This document shows positions 1 through 5,528 of a stretch of DNA of 5,528 nt, one piece after another (position 1 is the first letter of the stretch; every line of letters begins with the position of its first letter). The DNA lies in NCBI GenBank assembly GCA_900769205.1, contig CAAGFS010000011.1:1-5528 (forward strand), read 5' to 3'. The notes beneath the pieces were generated by a model. That model made no database searches. It was not told the origin of the DNA and saw only the letters and a program-made list of their open reading frames with translations. The position numbers were made by a program, and so were the translations under genes. This DNA comes from Clostridia bacterium. Its GTDB lineage: Bacteria; Bacillota; Clostridia; Christensenellales; CAG-917.

Positions 1-95
1 CTCAGCCCGACGTACATCTTCGTGAGAGCAAGCGCAACGTTGACGAATATGCCTATCGCGATAAGCAATATGGATTTTTTGGCCCTGTCTTTCAT
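1..95 (-). CDS. Cation diffusion facilitator-like transporter, N-terminal fragment (runs off left edge)
   Basis: Only the first 31 codons are in the window. The protein begins MKDRAKKSILLIAIGIFVNV: a short basic N-terminus followed by a hydrophobic helix. The spacing N19-x6-K26-x3-G30 fits the first membrane helix of cation diffusion facilitator (CDF) family metal/proton antiporters, which export Zn, Mn, Fe or related divalent metals. The diagnostic metal-site residues lie beyond the edge, so the family is inferred from this helix alone and the metal cannot be named. The ATG overlaps the TGA of the upstream surface-protein gene in an ATGA arrangement, and a GGTGA (complement of 105-109) lies 9 bases before it inside that gene. 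This suggests translational coupling in one operon. Another small multipass membrane protein remains possible. Confidence 0.6.
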   Translation of the reverse strand, partial: MKDRAKKSILLIAIGIFVNVALALTKMYVGL

Positions 96-1921
96 TGGTC
101 GCTTTCACCGTCCTTTTTCGTCTGCGCTCTTTTTTGCTTGTTGTTTTTGCCGTGTCTTGCCTTCTTTTTCACGGCGTTTTGCGGTTGACCTTCGTCCGGA
201 TTGCAATTTTTCTCCACGCAAGGCGGAATGCGCACGTACGCGTCGCCGTCAAAACGCTTTTTGTCCTTACTTGATTTTCTTACAAGAAAAACGGACACGA
301 GCACTGCGGTGACGAGCGCAAGCACGCAACACGCACTCACGAGCGCAACGTTTGCAGGAGTCCACACCGAAACTTCTTGTTTGACTTCGCAATAGAACAC
401 GACGACGTTTTCAACCGTGTCGAACTCGAGCCTCGAAGAAAGCGCGTCGAGCGGCAAAAGCGCGTTTTCGCCTTGCACCGCCACCCATTTCGCGCCGTCG
501 GGGACGCTCGTCCAGGCAACGTAATACGGAGCGCTCGGCTCGACGGGATTGCCCGAATTGTCGGTGAGAACCACGCGATAGGCACTCAACGCACGCGCGC
601 CTTCGTAGGCGGTGACGTCTATGACGTCAACGGCGTAAACCATTGCGGTTTTGAAAGTGGAAAAACCTTCGTCCGCAAACACGACGAACACTCTGCCGTC
701 GGGCGCGACCGCCTGCACTTCTTTGGGATATACGACGTATCTTCCACCGTCCACGAACAAGCTGGTTTTGTTTCTGCTGACAGCGTAATAATTTGTGTTT
801 TCACAACCTGCGTACACTCTGTACGTGTTGCTTGAAACGCTGTTGTCTATATCGTCGGAATAATAAAGATATACCCCCGCGCTTTCAACGTCGTCGCCGT
901 TGACAAACCCCGACGCGTCCACGTCGTACGCTATCTCCGAAAGGGGAACGAGCGGTTCGCCCACAAGCGAAAACACGTCGGATATATACACGTAAAGCGG
1001 GCGGGGCGACACGGATATTTCAACTTCGATATCCTTGACGTCGTCGTAGTTTCCGCTTTGCGATATGAAGTCGAAAAGCACGGTATATCCGTCTTTTGCG
1101 GAGAGCACGGAGTTTTCGTCAACGCCCGAAAGCGTGGCGTCCGTCTGATTTGAACCGACGACGAAACGTCCGCCGTCGCGCAACATGTTTTCATCCGTGA
1201 TTTTTTCTTTGAGAAGCGCGCATACGCTTGAAAGAGACGTGCCGTAGGTCGTTTCCACAACGTCGAAGACGGGCTTTTGAAGAGTTGCCTTTTCTATCGT
1301 GCAAGTCACGGGCTCGCTATACCTGACAGCCGTGCGAGTCGCTCCGTCGAAGGAGAACGTTTCACTCATGACGTAGCGCACTTCGTACGTGCCGACGGGC
1401 ACTGCGCAAAGCGCAAGTCCGCCCGCATACGCCGCCGAGTTTGCGTCTTGATACTCACCGCCGTCGCTTCTATACTGCAACCATTCGGACACACCGCCGA
1501 CCACCGCTTCGCAATCGGCAGAAAATGTTATCTCGCGGGATTCGGAATATGGAGCGGACACAACGTCCGTCCTGGGGGCGGGAAGGGACGGAAAGCCGAA
1601 CTCTATGTCGTAATACTCATTGAGATTGCCGTGCGCCGCGTCGATTATGCCACGCGCAACGAGCTCCTTCTCAATGGCTTTGAAAAACACCGCGGACACT
1701 GCGGACGGATTGTTGTAATCCACAAACTTTCCGCTTGCCGAGGCATAATCGAGTTTTTCGCCGTCGAGATAAAGCTCCCAGTTGACTCCGTCGTCGGTTT
1801 TGGCAAAGAACTGCGGCTTTTCCTGCGCGTTTGCAACCGACGTCGGCAATACGGACGCGACGAAAAGCGCGACCAGCGCGCATAATACGAGTATAGGCAA
1901 CGTCCGCATTTTTTTTGCCAT
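92..1921 (-). CDS. Secreted, membrane-anchored surface protein with MBG/Ig-like beta domains
   Basis: A 609-residue predicted cell-surface protein of unknown function. Residues 1-32 form a Sec signal peptide (basic start, hydrophobic core LPILVLCALVALFVASVL, cleavage likely after VANA). The region of about 115-210 looks like a beta-sandwich module. The region of about 212-305 contains TTYGTSLSSV and ends in VEISVSPRPLYVYISD, which leads into an MBG-type repeat (about 304-385, with SGFVNGDDVESAGVYLYYS). These patterns are typical of large Clostridia surface proteins and suggest adhesion or a structural role rather than catalysis. A single transmembrane helix (about 523-547) is followed by a 60-residue Lys/Arg-rich tail that is presumably cytoplasmic. 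No LPXTG sorting motif is seen. The start is set by ACGGAG 8 bases upstream; Met5 is a weaker alternative. It overlaps the transporter gene by ATGA. The domain names come from pattern memory, not a profile search. Confidence 0.85.
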   Translation of the reverse strand: MAKKMRTLPILVLCALVALFVASVLPTSVANAQEKPQFFAKTDDGVNWELYLDGEKLDYASASGKFVDYNNPSAVSAVFFKAIEKELVARGIIDAAHGNLNEYYDIEFGFPSLPAPRTDVVSAPYSESREITFSADCEAVVGGVSEWLQYRSDGGEYQDANSAAYAGGLALCAVPVGTYEVRYVMSETFSFDGATRTAVRYSEPVTCTIEKATLQKPVFDVVETTYGTSLSSVCALLKEKITDENMLRDGGRFVVGSNQTDATLSGVDENSVLSAKDGYTVLFDFISQSGNYDDVKDIEVEISVSPRPLYVYISDVFSLVGEPLVPLSEIAYDVDASGFVNGDDVESAGVYLYYSDDIDNSVSSNTYRVYAGCENTNYYAVSRNKTSLFVDGGRYVVYPKEVQAVAPDGRVFVVFADEGFSTFKTAMVYAVDVIDVTAYEGARALSAYRVVLTDNSGNPVEPSAPYYVAWTSVPDGAKWVAVQGENALLPLDALSSRLEFDTVENVVVFYCEVKQEVSVWTPANVALVSACCVLALVTAVLVSVFLVRKSSKDKKRFDGDAYVRIPPCVEKNCNPDEGQPQNAVKKKARHGKNNKQKRAQTKKDGESDQ

Positions 1922-1929
1922 AACGAAAT

Positions 1930-1935
1930 CTCCGT
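1930..1935 (-). promoter_or_regulatory. Ribosome binding site of the surface-protein gene
   Basis: On the minus strand, ACGGAG lies with its GGAG 8 bases before the ATG at 1921. The spacing is right for that ATG and long for the in-frame ATG four codons later, so it supports the longer start. Confidence 0.7.
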
Positions 1936-1950
1936 CTGTTTTGAAATAAG

Positions 1951-1979
1951 ATTATATCATCAAACCGCCCCTTTTGCAA
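1951..1979 (-). promoter_or_regulatory. Sigma-A-type promoter of the surface-protein/transporter operon
   Basis: Read on the minus strand, TTGCAA (1979-1974) and a perfect TATAAT (1956-1951) are separated by exactly 17 bases, and a TG one base before the -10 makes it an extended -10 (TGATATAAT). Transcription should begin near 1944, giving a leader of only about 23 bases. A much weaker second pair, TTGTAT (2024-2019) and TATCAT (2001-1996), also with 17-base spacing, lies upstream. Confidence 0.8.
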
Positions 1980-1992
1980 CACGGGCGCGCGA

Positions 1993-2016
1993 ATTATGAT
2001 ATATTTTGGTCATAAT
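1993..2016. repeat. 7-bp inverted repeat, possible operator
   Basis: ATTATGA (1993-1999) and TCATAAT (2010-2016) are perfect inverted copies around a 10-base AT-rich centre. The repeat lies about 50-70 bases upstream of the predicted minus-strand start site, between the two divergent promoters, where an activator or repressor could bind. The surrounding DNA is AT-rich, so chance is a real possibility. Confidence 0.4.
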
Positions 2017-2065
2017 ATATACAATCAAACGAGCCGAAATATTGGTTTTGCAAGCAATAGTCCCA

Positions 2066-2082
2066 TTTTAATATTGTTTTAA
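2066..2082 (+). promoter_or_regulatory. Direct repeat TTTTAA-N5-TTTTAA, candidate response-regulator box
   Basis: Two identical TTTTAA hexamers start 11 bases apart (2066-2071 and 2077-2082). One helical turn between direct half-sites is the usual binding geometry of OmpR/PhoB-family regulators. The second copy overlaps the predicted -35 of the response-regulator gene, so binding could adjust autogenous transcription. The geometry is visible; the binding protein is inferred. Confidence 0.45.
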
Positions 2083-2102
2083 GACGAAAAAAGTAGTATG
2101 AT
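2074..2102 (+). promoter_or_regulatory. Candidate promoter of the two-component system
   Basis: TTGTTT (2074-2079) and TATGAT (2097-2102) are separated by 17 bases. The -10 matches the consensus at five of six positions and the -35 only at TTG. A weak -35 overlapped by a direct repeat suggests dependence on an activator. Transcription would start near 2109, leaving a leader of about 35 bases. Confidence 0.6.
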
Positions 2103-2132
2103 ATTAACTTGATTGAAGAAACTTGATTTCTC

Positions 2133-2138
2133 GGGAGG
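2133..2138 (+). promoter_or_regulatory. Strong ribosome binding site of the response-regulator gene
   Basis: GGGAGG ends 5 bases before the ATG at 2144. It decides the start: an in-frame TTG at 2123 lies upstream of this site and would add seven residues that are not part of the receiver fold. Confidence 0.85.
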
Positions 2139-2143
2139 TTGCA

Positions 2144-2824
2144 ATGAGAATATTGCTTGTCGAAGACGAAAAAGAGTTGTCGCGCGCGCTTGCGCAGATG
2201 CTTATGAAAGACGGCTACGACGTGGATTGCGTGTACGACGGAGCGGACGGACTGAACTTTGCCTCAACCGGCATGTACGACATCGTGCTGCTCGACGTCA
2301 TGATGCCAAAGCTCAACGGTTTTGAAGTGCTTGCCAAAATGCGCTCCAGAAAACTTGAAACCCCCGTCATTATGCTCACCGCGCTCGCCGACGAAAAGGA
2401 CAAAATCGAAGGTCTTGACAAAGGCGCGGACGATTACGTTTCAAAACCCTTCTCTTTCAACGAGCTTTCCGCACGCATACGCGCGGTGCTTCGCCGTCGC
2501 GGAAAACTGCTTTCGGACAACAAGCTGGAATATCGCAACGCGTCTCTCGATCTGACCACCTTCACTCTGTCCACTCAAAAGGGCTCCATCAATCTCACGG
2601 GCAAGGAATACGAACTGTTGAGATACCTTTTTGAATACCCGAACTTTGTCGCCACAAAGGAAAATCTCATTCTCAAAGCGTGGGGGCTAAACAGCGAGTT
2701 CGAGTCGAACAATCTTGAAGTGTATATGTCCTTCCTGCGCAAAAAGCTCAATCATCTCGAAGCGGATTTCACAATCGAATCGGTGCGCGGAGTGGGCTAC
2801 AAGCTCTCCGGGCCGAAGGCATGA
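2144..2824 (+). CDS. OmpR/PhoB-family response regulator
   Basis: A 226-residue DNA-binding transcription factor activated by phosphorylation, the normal length for this family. The receiver domain occupies about 1-118: acidic cluster E7-D8-E9, phospho-acceptor D51 in DIVLLDVMMPKLNGFEVL, T79 in MLTA, aromatic Y98 and K101 in DDYVSKPF. A winged-helix DNA-binding domain covers about 127-222, with LTGKEYELLRYL, the recognition-helix region NNLEVYMSFLRKKL and the wing motif ESVRGVGYKL. All catalytic and switch residues are intact. The start follows a strong GGGAGG, and the protein then opens with the canonical MRILLVEDE. Its partner is the histidine kinase encoded 94 bases downstream, with a terminator in between. 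Likely targets include its own promoter and possibly the divergent surface-protein operon. The signal and regulon cannot be read from the sequence. Confidence 0.97.
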   Translation: MRILLVEDEKELSRALAQMLMKDGYDVDCVYDGADGLNFASTGMYDIVLLDVMMPKLNGFEVLAKMRSRKLETPVIMLTALADEKDKIEGLDKGADDYVSKPFSFNELSARIRAVLRRRGKLLSDNKLEYRNASLDLTTFTLSTQKGSINLTGKEYELLRYLFEYPNFVATKENLILKAWGLNSEFESNNLEVYMSFLRKKLNHLEADFTIESVRGVGYKLSGPKA

Positions 2825-2849
2825 CGCGACGAAAACGTTGCGTTTTTTT
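2824..2849 (+). terminator. Intrinsic terminator between response regulator and kinase genes
   Basis: A 7-bp stem, CGCGACG (2825-2831) with CGTTGCG (2836-2842; one G-T wobble), closes an AAAA loop and is followed directly by seven T residues (2843-2849). It begins right at the regulator's stop codon. The short stem suggests partial termination, so the kinase would be made by read-through unless it has its own promoter. It works in the plus direction only. Confidence 0.75.
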
Positions 2850-2870
2850 ATTTATATAAATACAAAATCG

Positions 2871-2919
2871 GGGTTTTATCACAGCAAAACCGCAATATAA
2901 AACCCATATTGGTGTGATA
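2871..2919 (+). promoter_or_regulatory. Kinase leader with mutually exclusive hairpins over the start region
   Basis: Three perfect complementary pairs occupy this leader. Pair A is GGGTTTTAT (2871-2879) with ATAAAACCC (2897-2905). Pair B is TATCACA (2877-2883) with TGTGATA (2913-2919), covering the weak ribosome binding site and the first base of the start codon. Pair C is CAATAT (2893-2898) with ATATTG (2906-2911), nested inside B. A overlaps both B and C and so cannot form together with them. A would leave the start free; B plus C would hide it. A shorter option, GGTTTT (2872-2877) with AAAACC (2886-2891), also exists. It matches no riboswitch class I recognise, and it could instead be a DNA operator. 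Confidence 0.45.
2911..2918 (+). promoter_or_regulatory. Weak ribosome binding site of the kinase gene
   Basis: GGTGTGAT lies directly before the ATG at 2919 and is only a poor match to the GGAGGTGAT core. No other in-frame start exists upstream before a TAA at 2898-2900. The kinase is therefore probably translated at a much lower rate than the regulator. Confidence 0.5.
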
Positions 2920-4175
2920 TGGATATAATCCGAAAACAACGCACGGAATACGTTCTTACGACGACGCTCATAGCGGCGATATTTTTGTTTGCCGTTCTCG
3001 GCGGTCTTTTCGGCGTTGTGTACGGCTCCAACGACGTCTTCATAAAAAAGGCTCTTGACAAGGCTCTTGACAATCCCACCGCATACAACGACAACGTGCC
3101 CAACGATATGAAATGCGTCTTCGTGTACGTCGGAGCGGGAAGCGAAACCGTCGTGGGGAATATGAGCATCTACTCGCAAAGCGATGCCGAACAAATCATT
3201 GCAAAAACCGTTGACACCGAAGAAGGCAAGTTCCGCGTGGGAAACAGGCACTTCATCGTGGCAAGCAAGGACTACGAAGGCGGGCGCGTTTATGCCCTTA
3301 TCGACCGCACGTCCTATCATAAGCAGTTGTCCAACACGGGCGTGCTCGTGGCGTTGCTGTACTGTTGCTCGGTTATGCTCGTCGCGCTCCTGTCCCTTCT
3401 CTCGTCGGCAAGACTTCTCCACCCCGTCGCAAGCGCGATGACAAAACAAAGGGACTTGATTGCCAACGCTTCGCACGAGTTGAAAACACCGCTCACGATC
3501 ATTGCCACCAATCTTTCCGTCATCAAAAGCGAGCCGACTTCCACGGTGCAGGACAACGAAAAGTGGGTGGACTCCATAAGCACGCAGATTGAAAGGATGA
3601 AAGGGCTCATCAACGATATGCTTGAATTGAGCAAGCTCGAACAAAGCGAGTTGCCAAAGCAAGAAGTGGATTTTTCTTCGATAACGGACGGCGCGTGCCT
3701 TGCCTTTGAAGCCACTTGCTTTGAAAAGGACGTGAAACTCATCACAGAAACGCAACCTTTCGTCAACGTGTACGGCGAGCCGAAATCGCTTGAAAGGCTG
3801 GTGATGATTTTGCTTGACAACGCAATCAAATATTCGGGCGACAAGGGCAAGGTCGGATTGAAACTCTGCGTGGAAAACAAAAAGGCGCACTTGTCGGTTA
3901 TGAACACGGGCGATTGCATATCCAAAGAAGAAGCAAAACACGTCTTTGACAGATTCTACCGCTCGGACGGCGCGAGAAAGAACACGGACAATCAGAGCTT
4001 CGGACTTGGGCTGTCCATTGCCGCGGCAACCGTCAAAGCGCACGACGGGACGATAGATTGCCACGGAATCGAAGGAAAAGGCACGGTGTTCGACGTGTAT
4101 CTTCCGCTCATACGCAAGAAAAAGGACGGCACACCGTTGATTTCCAAAAAGAAGAAAAGTTGTTTCTTCTGCTAA
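2919..4175 (+). CDS. Membrane sensor histidine kinase (HisKA/HATPase_c)
   Basis: A 418-residue membrane kinase that autophosphorylates on histidine and passes the phosphate to the upstream-encoded regulator. Transmembrane helix 1 spans about 11-35, an external sensor domain of about 100 residues lies at 37-138, and helix 2 spans about 139-163. There is little room for a HAMP domain: only about 20 residues separate helix 2 from the H box NASHELKTPLT, with H186 as phospho-acceptor. The ATP-binding domain has the N box LLDNAIKYS (298-306, N301), the F box FDRFYR (343-348) and the G2 motif FGLGLSIA (361-368). The G1 region reads VMNTGDCIS, with Asn where many kinases have Asp; this variant is known in Firmicutes sensors and need not mean inactivity. 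The protein ends in an unusual Lys-rich KKKKSCFFC. The sensor domain is not one I recognise, so the stimulus is unknown. Expression appears limited by a terminator and a weak ribosome binding site upstream. Confidence 0.96.
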   Translation: MDIIRKQRTEYVLTTTLIAAIFLFAVLGGLFGVVYGSNDVFIKKALDKALDNPTAYNDNVPNDMKCVFVYVGAGSETVVGNMSIYSQSDAEQIIAKTVDTEEGKFRVGNRHFIVASKDYEGGRVYALIDRTSYHKQLSNTGVLVALLYCCSVMLVALLSLLSSARLLHPVASAMTKQRDLIANASHELKTPLTIIATNLSVIKSEPTSTVQDNEKWVDSISTQIERMKGLINDMLELSKLEQSELPKQEVDFSSITDGACLAFEATCFEKDVKLITETQPFVNVYGEPKSLERLVMILLDNAIKYSGDKGKVGLKLCVENKKAHLSVMNTGDCISKEEAKHVFDRFYRSDGARKNTDNQSFGLGLSIAAATVKAHDGTIDCHGIEGKGTVFDVYLPLIRKKKDGTPLISKKKKSCFFC

Positions 4176-4312
4176 AATCATCTACCGCAAATTGAAACGC
4201 AACGTCTCTCGCTCGAATAGAAAAGGCTAAAAAACCAAGCGTAAACGAAACTTAACGGAAAACCTCGACTCGAAACGAAAACCCATATCAAAAAATCGGA
4301 AAAGTCGCAATC
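4176..4312 (+). other. A-rich gene-free 3' region after the kinase gene
   Basis: No plausible gene was seen here. The plus strand is rich in A and repeats short GAAACG/AAACGAAA-like words (near 4193, 4245 and 4275). No stable hairpin was found before the terminator at 4313. It is probably the 3' untranslated region of the kinase transcript. Confidence 0.5.
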
Positions 4313-4345
4313 AAAAAGGCGGTGCGCAATGCGTACCGCCTTTTT
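4313..4345. terminator. Bidirectional intrinsic terminator between convergent genes
   Basis: AAAAAGGCGGT (4313-4323) is perfectly complementary to ACCGCCTTTTT (4335-4345), and the inner GCGC/GCGT extends the stem to about 15 bp around a 3-base AAT loop. With A residues before and T residues after the GC-rich stem it can end transcription both from the kinase gene (plus) and from the PfoR-like gene (minus, stop at 4367). Confidence 0.92.
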
Positions 4346-4366
4346 CAATTGATAATCAATCTTTTG

Positions 4367-5528
4367 TCAATCGAGTTTCTGATCGCCGAAGCGGATCACG
4401 TTCTTTTTGCGCAACAACTCGCTCAATCCAAAGCTCACCACGGCGGGAATCACAAACATACAAAGGATGATGCCCAAAACGTATCTCCAGGTGTCCACAA
4501 CGCCTTGCGACGCTTCGATGACGCCGAATATTCCCACAAGTCCGGACGTTCCCATTCCGCCGCCTGCCGCGTTGCAACGCATATCGAGCAGCACCGCAAC
4601 GAGACCGCTTATCGCACTTGCGACGATCTCTGGCACCATGATGACGGGACGGCGCATTATGTTGGGGATCTGAAGCATACTTGTGCCTATCCCCTGCGCG
4701 ATGAGTCCGCCGAAACCGTTTTCTCTGAAACTTGCCACCGCAAATCCCACCATGTGCGCGGCGCAACCCGCAACGGCTGCTCCGCCCGCAATCATAAGGG
4801 CTTCGCTGTATTCTGCCGGAACGGCGGCGGCAACCGCAATCCATATCGCAGCCGACGAAGTGGGCATTGTGAGCAATATGCCCATCACAACCGCGATAAA
4901 CACGCCCACGAGTATCTTCACCGCAACGCCTGCCTGAATTGCAAGCGCCATCGCGATGCCGACGTATTCGATGAGTTTGATAAACGGCCAGGCAACGAAC
5001 ACCGCAACGATGCACATCGCCATCATGCCGAGCGGAACGAGAATGATGTCAAGTTTGGTTTTTCCGGCGTAAAGCCCTGCAATCTCAACCGTGAGAAGCG
5101 CGACTACGTACGAGCCGATCGGGTTGCCGGGAGCGCCCAACACAAACGTCCACGCCGTATCATGACAAAGCACCCCCACGAGATTGCTTGCAAACGCGCC
5201 CACAAGCCCCGTGACCGCCGCCGTGAACACCACGAGCGGTTTTGCGCCCAGTTTGTGCGCAATGCCTATGCCTATGCCCGCGCCCATGAGCGATTTTGCG
5301 ATTTTTGCGACGTATGCGAGAAAATGAGCGAAGCCGTTGTCACCGCACCAGGACGCAATCTGCGCAAGTATCGTACCCGCAATGAGCGTGCAGAAAAGCC
5401 CTTGCGCCATTCCCGAAAACGCATCTATAAAATAGCGTTTGCAATACTTCTTGACGACGGCTTTTGCGGACGGCTTTTCTTTTTTTACATAATCGGAAAG
5501 AATTCCTTCTTCCGCTTGTTCATCGCTC
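4367..5528 (-). CDS. PfoR-like PTS_EIIC_2-family membrane protein, 5' end cut off by the right edge
   Basis: A polytopic membrane protein of the PTS IIC-like family that includes Clostridium perfringens PfoR; members are annotated as PTS sugar transporter subunit IIC. The frame stays open past the Met at 5410 to the window end, adding 39 residues without a start codon. They finish in KKYCKRYFIDAFSG, which joins MAQGLFCTLIAGTI as one family-typical stretch. The true start therefore lies outside the window, and Met5410 is internal. Numbered from that Met, conserved-looking blocks are GAPGNPIGSYV (92-102), KTKLDIILVPL (117-127), PTSSAAIW (183-190), GFGGLIAQGIGTSMLQIPNI (232-251) and GGGMGTSGLVG (283-293). 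About eight to ten membrane helices are expected. No IIA or IIB phosphorylation domain is visible, so sugar transport is unproven and a regulatory or other transport role is possible. It converges on the kinase gene across a terminator. Confidence 0.88.
   Translation of the reverse strand, partial: SDEQAEEGILSDYVKKEKPSAKAVVKKYCKRYFIDAFSGMAQGLFCTLIAGTILAQIASWCGDNGFAHFLAYVAKIAKSLMGAGIGIGIAHKLGAKPLVVFTAAVTGLVGAFASNLVGVLCHDTAWTFVLGAPGNPIGSYVVALLTVEIAGLYAGKTKLDIILVPLGMMAMCIVAVFVAWPFIKLIEYVGIAMALAIQAGVAVKILVGVFIAVVMGILLTMPTSSAAIWIAVAAAVPAEYSEALMIAGGAAVAGCAAHMVGFAVASFRENGFGGLIAQGIGTSMLQIPNIMRRPVIMVPEIVASAISGLVAVLLDMRCNAAGGGMGTSGLVGIFGVIEASQGVVDTWRYVLGIILCMFVIPAVVSFGLSELLRKKNVIRFGDQKLD

Noticed and set aside
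1277..1885. 202-codon plus-strand frame opposite the surface-protein gene
   Set aside because: It is antisense to a gene with a signal peptide, membrane anchor, ribosome binding site and promoter. No recognisable motif is encoded.
2123..2143. Upstream TTG start for the response regulator
   Set aside because: The strong GGGAGG lies downstream of this TTG and is correctly spaced for the ATG at 2144, which gives the canonical receiver N-terminus.
2896..2901. TATAAA as a -10 for a kinase promoter
   Set aside because: The best upstream -35 (TTATCA, 2876-2881) is only 14 bases away, too short for a sigma-A promoter.
2878..2918. CRP-like site from TCACA and TGTGA words before the kinase
   Set aside because: The half-sites are in the opposite order to TGTGA-N6-TCACA and are about 30 bases apart, so a CRP site does not fit; RNA pairing explains them better.
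2769..4181. 470-codon open frame on the minus strand opposite the kinase gene
   Set aside because: It is fully antisense to a kinase with intact H, N, F and G2 motifs. Its product shows no domain, and long antisense frames arise from the codon bias of this genome.
4356..5015. 219-codon minus-strand frame overlapping the PfoR-like gene
   Set aside because: It is a shifted frame of a clear membrane protein; the product is a Cys/Arg/His-rich low-complexity shadow.
4367..5528. Naming the PTS-like protein as a toxin regulator or a sugar-specific permease
   Set aside because: Family resemblance to PfoR does not establish toxin regulation, and no IIA, IIB or sugar-enzyme gene is visible to set a substrate.

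Overview
The window looks like chromosomal DNA of a Gram-positive-type bacterium, most likely an uncultured gut-type member of the Clostridia (Bacillota). The grounds are a strong AGGAGG-like ribosome binding site, sigma-A-type promoters, intrinsic terminators, a signal-peptide surface protein held by one C-terminal membrane segment, and a PfoR-type PTS IIC membrane protein. This placement is inference. No RNA gene, CRISPR array, insertion sequence or phage gene was seen.

Layout. Positions 1-1921 are read on the minus strand. A 609-residue secreted and membrane-anchored protein with MBG/Ig-like beta domains (92-1921) overlaps by ATGA with the start of a cation diffusion facilitator-like transporter that runs off the left edge (1-95). 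A 222-base divergent intergenic region (1922-2143) holds a near-consensus extended -10 promoter for this pair, a 7-bp inverted repeat, and a separate plus-strand promoter with an 11-bp-phased direct repeat. The plus strand then carries a two-component system: an OmpR/PhoB-type response regulator (2144-2824) and a membrane histidine kinase (2919-4175). Their 94-base spacer contains an intrinsic terminator followed by a leader with mutually exclusive hairpins over the kinase start. Next comes a gene-free, A-rich stretch (4176-4312) and a bidirectional terminator (4313-4345). A convergent minus-strand PfoR/PTS_EIIC_2-family protein (4367 to the right edge) has its true start outside the window.

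How the genes may work together. The two-component system faces the surface protein and transporter pair across one control region. It may regulate itself through the direct repeat and may also control the divergent pair, but only the arrangement is visible. The most unusual part is the regulator-kinase junction. A terminator followed by an RBS-occluding/RBS-freeing switch candidate would let the cell make regulator and kinase in different amounts. No wholly new multi-gene system is evident.
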